Positions 5,823 through 7,675 of a stretch of 7,675 nt of DNA are shown piece after piece (positions within the stretch are counted from its first letter, which is position 1; the number at the start of each line of letters is the position of its first letter). Where the stretch lies: NCBI GenBank assembly GCA_023229725.1, contig JALNYR010000027.1:1-7675 (forward strand). Reading direction: 5' to 3'. The notes under the pieces were generated by a model. That model had not been told where the DNA came from. It saw nothing but the letters and a program-made list of their open reading frames with translations, and did no database searches. Origin of the DNA: Dehalococcoidia bacterium. GTDB taxonomy: Bacteria; Chloroflexota; Dehalococcoidia; GIF9; AB-539-J10. The position numbers and the translations under genes were made by a program.

Positions 5823-6788
5823 TTGAGCGAGGCTGTGACGGTCGTCGGCAACACGGGGTGGGGGAGGACCATGGCGTCGTTTCTGTCTCGTGGCGGACAC
5901 GACGTCCGCCTGCTTGCGAGGACCGAGGCCGAAGCCGTCACTCTCCAGGCGCGCTCCGTCGAGTTCCATCCCACCCATCTGCCGCAGGCCGCGCTTCGAG
6001 ACGCCGGTTGCGTTGTCTGGGCGGTGCCTTCCCAGACGGTGCGGGCCAACGCGCTGTCGGTCGTCGACTGCGTGCCCTCGCAGGCGTGCCAGGTGAGCGC
6101 GGCGAAGGGCCTGGAGGTTGACTCGGGGAAGCGGATGACCGAGGTCCTGCAGGATGTGCTGGGAGCTGACCGTGCTCGCGGCATCTGCGCGCTCTCGGGA
6201 CCGAACCTTGCGGACGAGATAGGGAGGGGACTGCCGGCGGCCTCGGTCATTGCGTCGAGCGATGCCGGCGTTGCGCGCAAGGTGCAGACCATCTTCGGCT
6301 CGCACCGGTTCATCACTGTCGTGACCGACGATGTCGTCGGCGTTGAGCTGGCAGGCGCGCTGAAGAACATCGTTGCGCTGGGAGCCGGCATGATGGATGG
6401 GCTCGGGCTCGGGGACAACGCGAAGGCGGCGTTCATCGCGTTTGCCTGGAGCGAGGTCATCGCCTTTGGCGTTGCGATGGGCGCGCGTGAATCGACGTTC
6501 TACGGACTGGCCGGCTTCGGGGATGTCGTGGCCACGTGTGTGAGCAACCTCAGCCGCAACCACCGCGTCGGCTGCGAAGTCGCCCGCGGTCGCCCGCTGC
6601 AGGAAGTGCTTGCCTCGATGCATCAGGTGGCGGAGGGAGTGCATACGGCGAAGGCGGTACGACAGCTTGCCGTCAAACTCAACATCGAGGCGCCCATCAT
6701 GATGTCCATCTACAGGGTGCTGTTCGAAGGATACCCGCTGACGAAGGCGGTTGCCAGGTTCACCGGACAGGTTGGGCGCGCGGCGTAG
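5823..6788 (+). CDS. gpsA: NAD(P)-dependent glycerol-3-phosphate dehydrogenase
   Basis: Cytosolic enzyme reducing dihydroxyacetone phosphate to sn-glycerol-3-phosphate for phospholipid synthesis; 321 aa, slightly shorter than E. coli GpsA (339). The N-terminal Rossmann fold has GNTGWGRTMA (9-18), a variant of the usual GAGSWGTALA that lacks the second glycine, and AVPSQTVR (67-74). Further family motifs are AAKGLE (93-98) and LSGPNLADEIGRGLP (124-138). The catalytic region has ELAGALKN with Lys181, GDNAKAAFIAFAWSE (197-211, Lys201), GLAGFGDVVATC (228-239), SRNHRVG (244-250) and EGVHTAKAV (271-279). In the NAKAA segment the position normally held by Arg (in TRG) is Phe207. TTG start chosen because GGAGG lies ten bases upstream. 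Last gene of the run. It converges on dnaJ with 21 bases between stops and no clear terminator. All other core motifs are kept, so an active enzyme is likely, but cofactor preference cannot be read from the sequence. Confidence 0.95.
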   Translation: MSEAVTVVGNTGWGRTMASFLSRGGHDVRLLARTEAEAVTLQARSVEFHPTHLPQAALRDAGCVVWAVPSQTVRANALSVVDCVPSQACQVSAAKGLEVDSGKRMTEVLQDVLGADRARGICALSGPNLADEIGRGLPAASVIASSDAGVARKVQTIFGSHRFITVVTDDVVGVELAGALKNIVALGAGMMDGLGLGDNAKAAFIAFAWSEVIAFGVAMGARESTFYGLAGFGDVVATCVSNLSRNHRVGCEVARGRPLQEVLASMHQVAEGVHTAKAVRQLAVKLNIEAPIMMSIYRVLFEGYPLTKAVARFTGQVGRAA

Positions 6789-6809
6789 AGGCGGGGCGTG
6801 CCGGAGCGC

Positions 6810-7675
6810 CTACTCGGTGGGAAGGATCTTCGCCAGCTCCTCGAACAGCCGGCGCTGGTCGGGGTCAAGCTTCTTGGGCGTCACCACTCGGACCTGGACA
6901 ATCTGATCGCCACACCGCTTGCCCCCCGCCTCCTGGATTCCCTTGCCCTTCAGGCGAATCATCTTGCCGGTCTGCGTGTTTGAGGGTATGCGAATCGACG
7001 TGGTGCCTCCCAGAACCGGCACGGCTACTTCGCCTCCGAGCGCCGCCTGTGCGAAGTTGATGGGAAGCTCACAGTTGATGTCCAATCCGTCGCGCGAGAA
7101 CACCTCATGAGGCTCGACCTCCACAGCGATGTGAACGTCACCGGCGGCGCCGCCGTGCGCGCCGAGGCTGCCCTTTCCCCTGAGCGTTACCTGGCCGCCG
7201 TTGTCGATGCCTGCCGGAATCTGCGTTCGTAGCGTCCGCGAGACGGTGACCTGGGCCGTGCCTTTGCAGTGGCTGCACGGCACCGTGATGATGGACCCTG
7301 TGCCGCCGCAGCGTGGGCAGCGCACCACGTGGCTGAAGCGACCGAAGATGCTCTGTTCAACCCTCCGCAGCCGGCCGCTGCCTCCGCAGTCGGTGCATTT
7401 CAGAGGCGACGTTCCCTCCGCGCAACCGGTGCCGTTGCATTCCTGACACGCTTCCGTGCGGCGAATGGTGAACTCGCGCGTGCAACCGAAGGCAGCCTCT
7501 TCAAAGGTCAGTCTGGTCTTCAGCCGGAAGTTCTCACCCTGCCGCGGGGCGCGGGATGCAGCGTCGGAGAAGGCGCCGCCAAAAAAGGTGTCGAATATCT
7601 CGCCCAGCCCGCCGAAGCCGAAGTCCCCGTAGCCGCCGCTCTGGGATGCAGCGTGCCCGCGCAGGTCGTACATCT
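6810..7675 (-). CDS. dnaJ: Chaperone protein DnaJ (partial, N-terminal J domain outside the window)
   Basis: Hsp40 co-chaperone that delivers unfolded clients to DnaK and stimulates its ATPase. The window holds the last 287 complete codons. The first visible residues, MYDLRGHAA, are the end of the J domain (usually (A/Q)YDxxGHA), so the Met at 7671-7673 is internal, not the start. A short Gly/Phe stretch follows (positions 13-33 counted from that Met). Then come four zinc-binding repeats: CQECNGTG (76-83), CTDCGGSG (93-100), CPRCGGTG (119-126) and CSHCKGTA (133-140). The two substrate-binding beta domains follow (for example FAQAALGGEVAVPVLGG), and the protein ends shortly after QRRLFEELAKILPTE. 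All eight cysteines are present; the last repeat ends in Ala instead of Gly. The full protein would be a type I DnaJ of roughly normal length. Any dnaK/grpE neighbours would lie beyond the right edge. Confidence 0.95.
   Translation of the reverse strand, partial: MYDLRGHAASQSGGYGDFGFGGLGEIFDTFFGGAFSDAASRAPRQGENFRLKTRLTFEEAAFGCTREFTIRRTEACQECNGTGCAEGTSPLKCTDCGGSGRLRRVEQSIFGRFSHVVRCPRCGGTGSIITVPCSHCKGTAQVTVSRTLRTQIPAGIDNGGQVTLRGKGSLGAHGGAAGDVHIAVEVEPHEVFSRDGLDINCELPINFAQAALGGEVAVPVLGGTTSIRIPSNTQTGKMIRLKGKGIQEAGGKRCGDQIVQVRVVTPKKLDPDQRRLFEELAKILPTE

Noticed and set aside
5772..6644. Minus-strand open frame of 290 codons opposite gpsA (and a 238-codon frame at 5744-6460)
   Set aside because: These are antisense to conserved gpsA codons, have low-complexity composition, and no ribosome binding site or motif. 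They look like shadow frames.
6789..6811. Possible hairpin AGGCG...CGCCT between the convergent gpsA and dnaJ stops
   Set aside because: The stem is only five base pairs with a 13-base loop and there is no T-tract on either strand. It is too weak to call a terminator.
7671..7673. ATG on the minus strand as the dnaJ start
   Set aside because: The residues after it (MYDLRGHAA) are the conserved end of a J domain, and the frame stays open to the window edge. The Met is internal and the gene is simply cut by the window.
1..7675. Search by eye for CRISPR arrays, tRNA/rRNA genes, insertion sequences, phage genes or defence genes
   Set aside because: Conserved coding sequence fills nearly the whole window and the largest gap is 47 bases. 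No spaced direct repeats, cloverleaf-like segments, terminal inverted repeats or transposase motifs were seen.

Overview
The window is 7,675 bases of GC-rich, gene-dense bacterial chromosome. It carries seven protein genes and almost no intergenic space. All are housekeeping genes; there is no mobile element, CRISPR array, tRNA or rRNA. The organism is a bacterium with acyl-phosphate-dependent phospholipid synthesis (PlsY). The order der-plsY-gpsA beside a convergent dnaJ resembles, from memory, the arrangement in Dehalococcoidia (Chloroflexota). A Dehalococcoidia-like origin is therefore a tentative guess that could not be tested here.

Layout, left to right. The extreme 3' end of a plus-strand flavoprotein gene, probably a glutamate synthase small-subunit-type oxidoreductase, stops at 61. 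Three bases later, on the opposite strand, comes the end of polA (DNA polymerase I, 65-2827, minus). A 36-base divergent promoter region (2828-2863) separates polA from a plus-strand run of four genes: argF (ornithine carbamoyltransferase), der (double-GTPase ribosome assembly factor), plsY (glycerol-3-phosphate acyltransferase) and gpsA (glycerol-3-phosphate dehydrogenase). The run is tight: 12-15 bases between argF and der, a 4-base ATGA overlap between der and plsY, and 47 bases between plsY and gpsA. It then meets dnaJ, which is on the minus strand and runs off the right edge without its J domain.

Functionally, gpsA and plsY are consecutive steps: GpsA makes sn-glycerol-3-phosphate and PlsY acylates it to lysophosphatidic acid. 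der and argF are probably co-transcribed with them without sharing a pathway. polA, argF, der and dnaJ serve replication/repair, arginine synthesis, 50S assembly and protein folding.

The most interesting regulatory signal is between polA and argF. Two back-to-back -10 boxes each lie about 7-8 bases before a start codon, and argF has no Shine-Dalgarno sequence, which points to leaderless mRNAs from overlapping divergent promoters. The other notable points are single-residue departures from family motifs: the PolA steric gate (Glu to Asp), the GpsA substrate-site motif (Arg to Phe), PlsY motif 1 (Asn to Lys) and the first switch of Der. I saw no convincing undescribed multi-gene system here.
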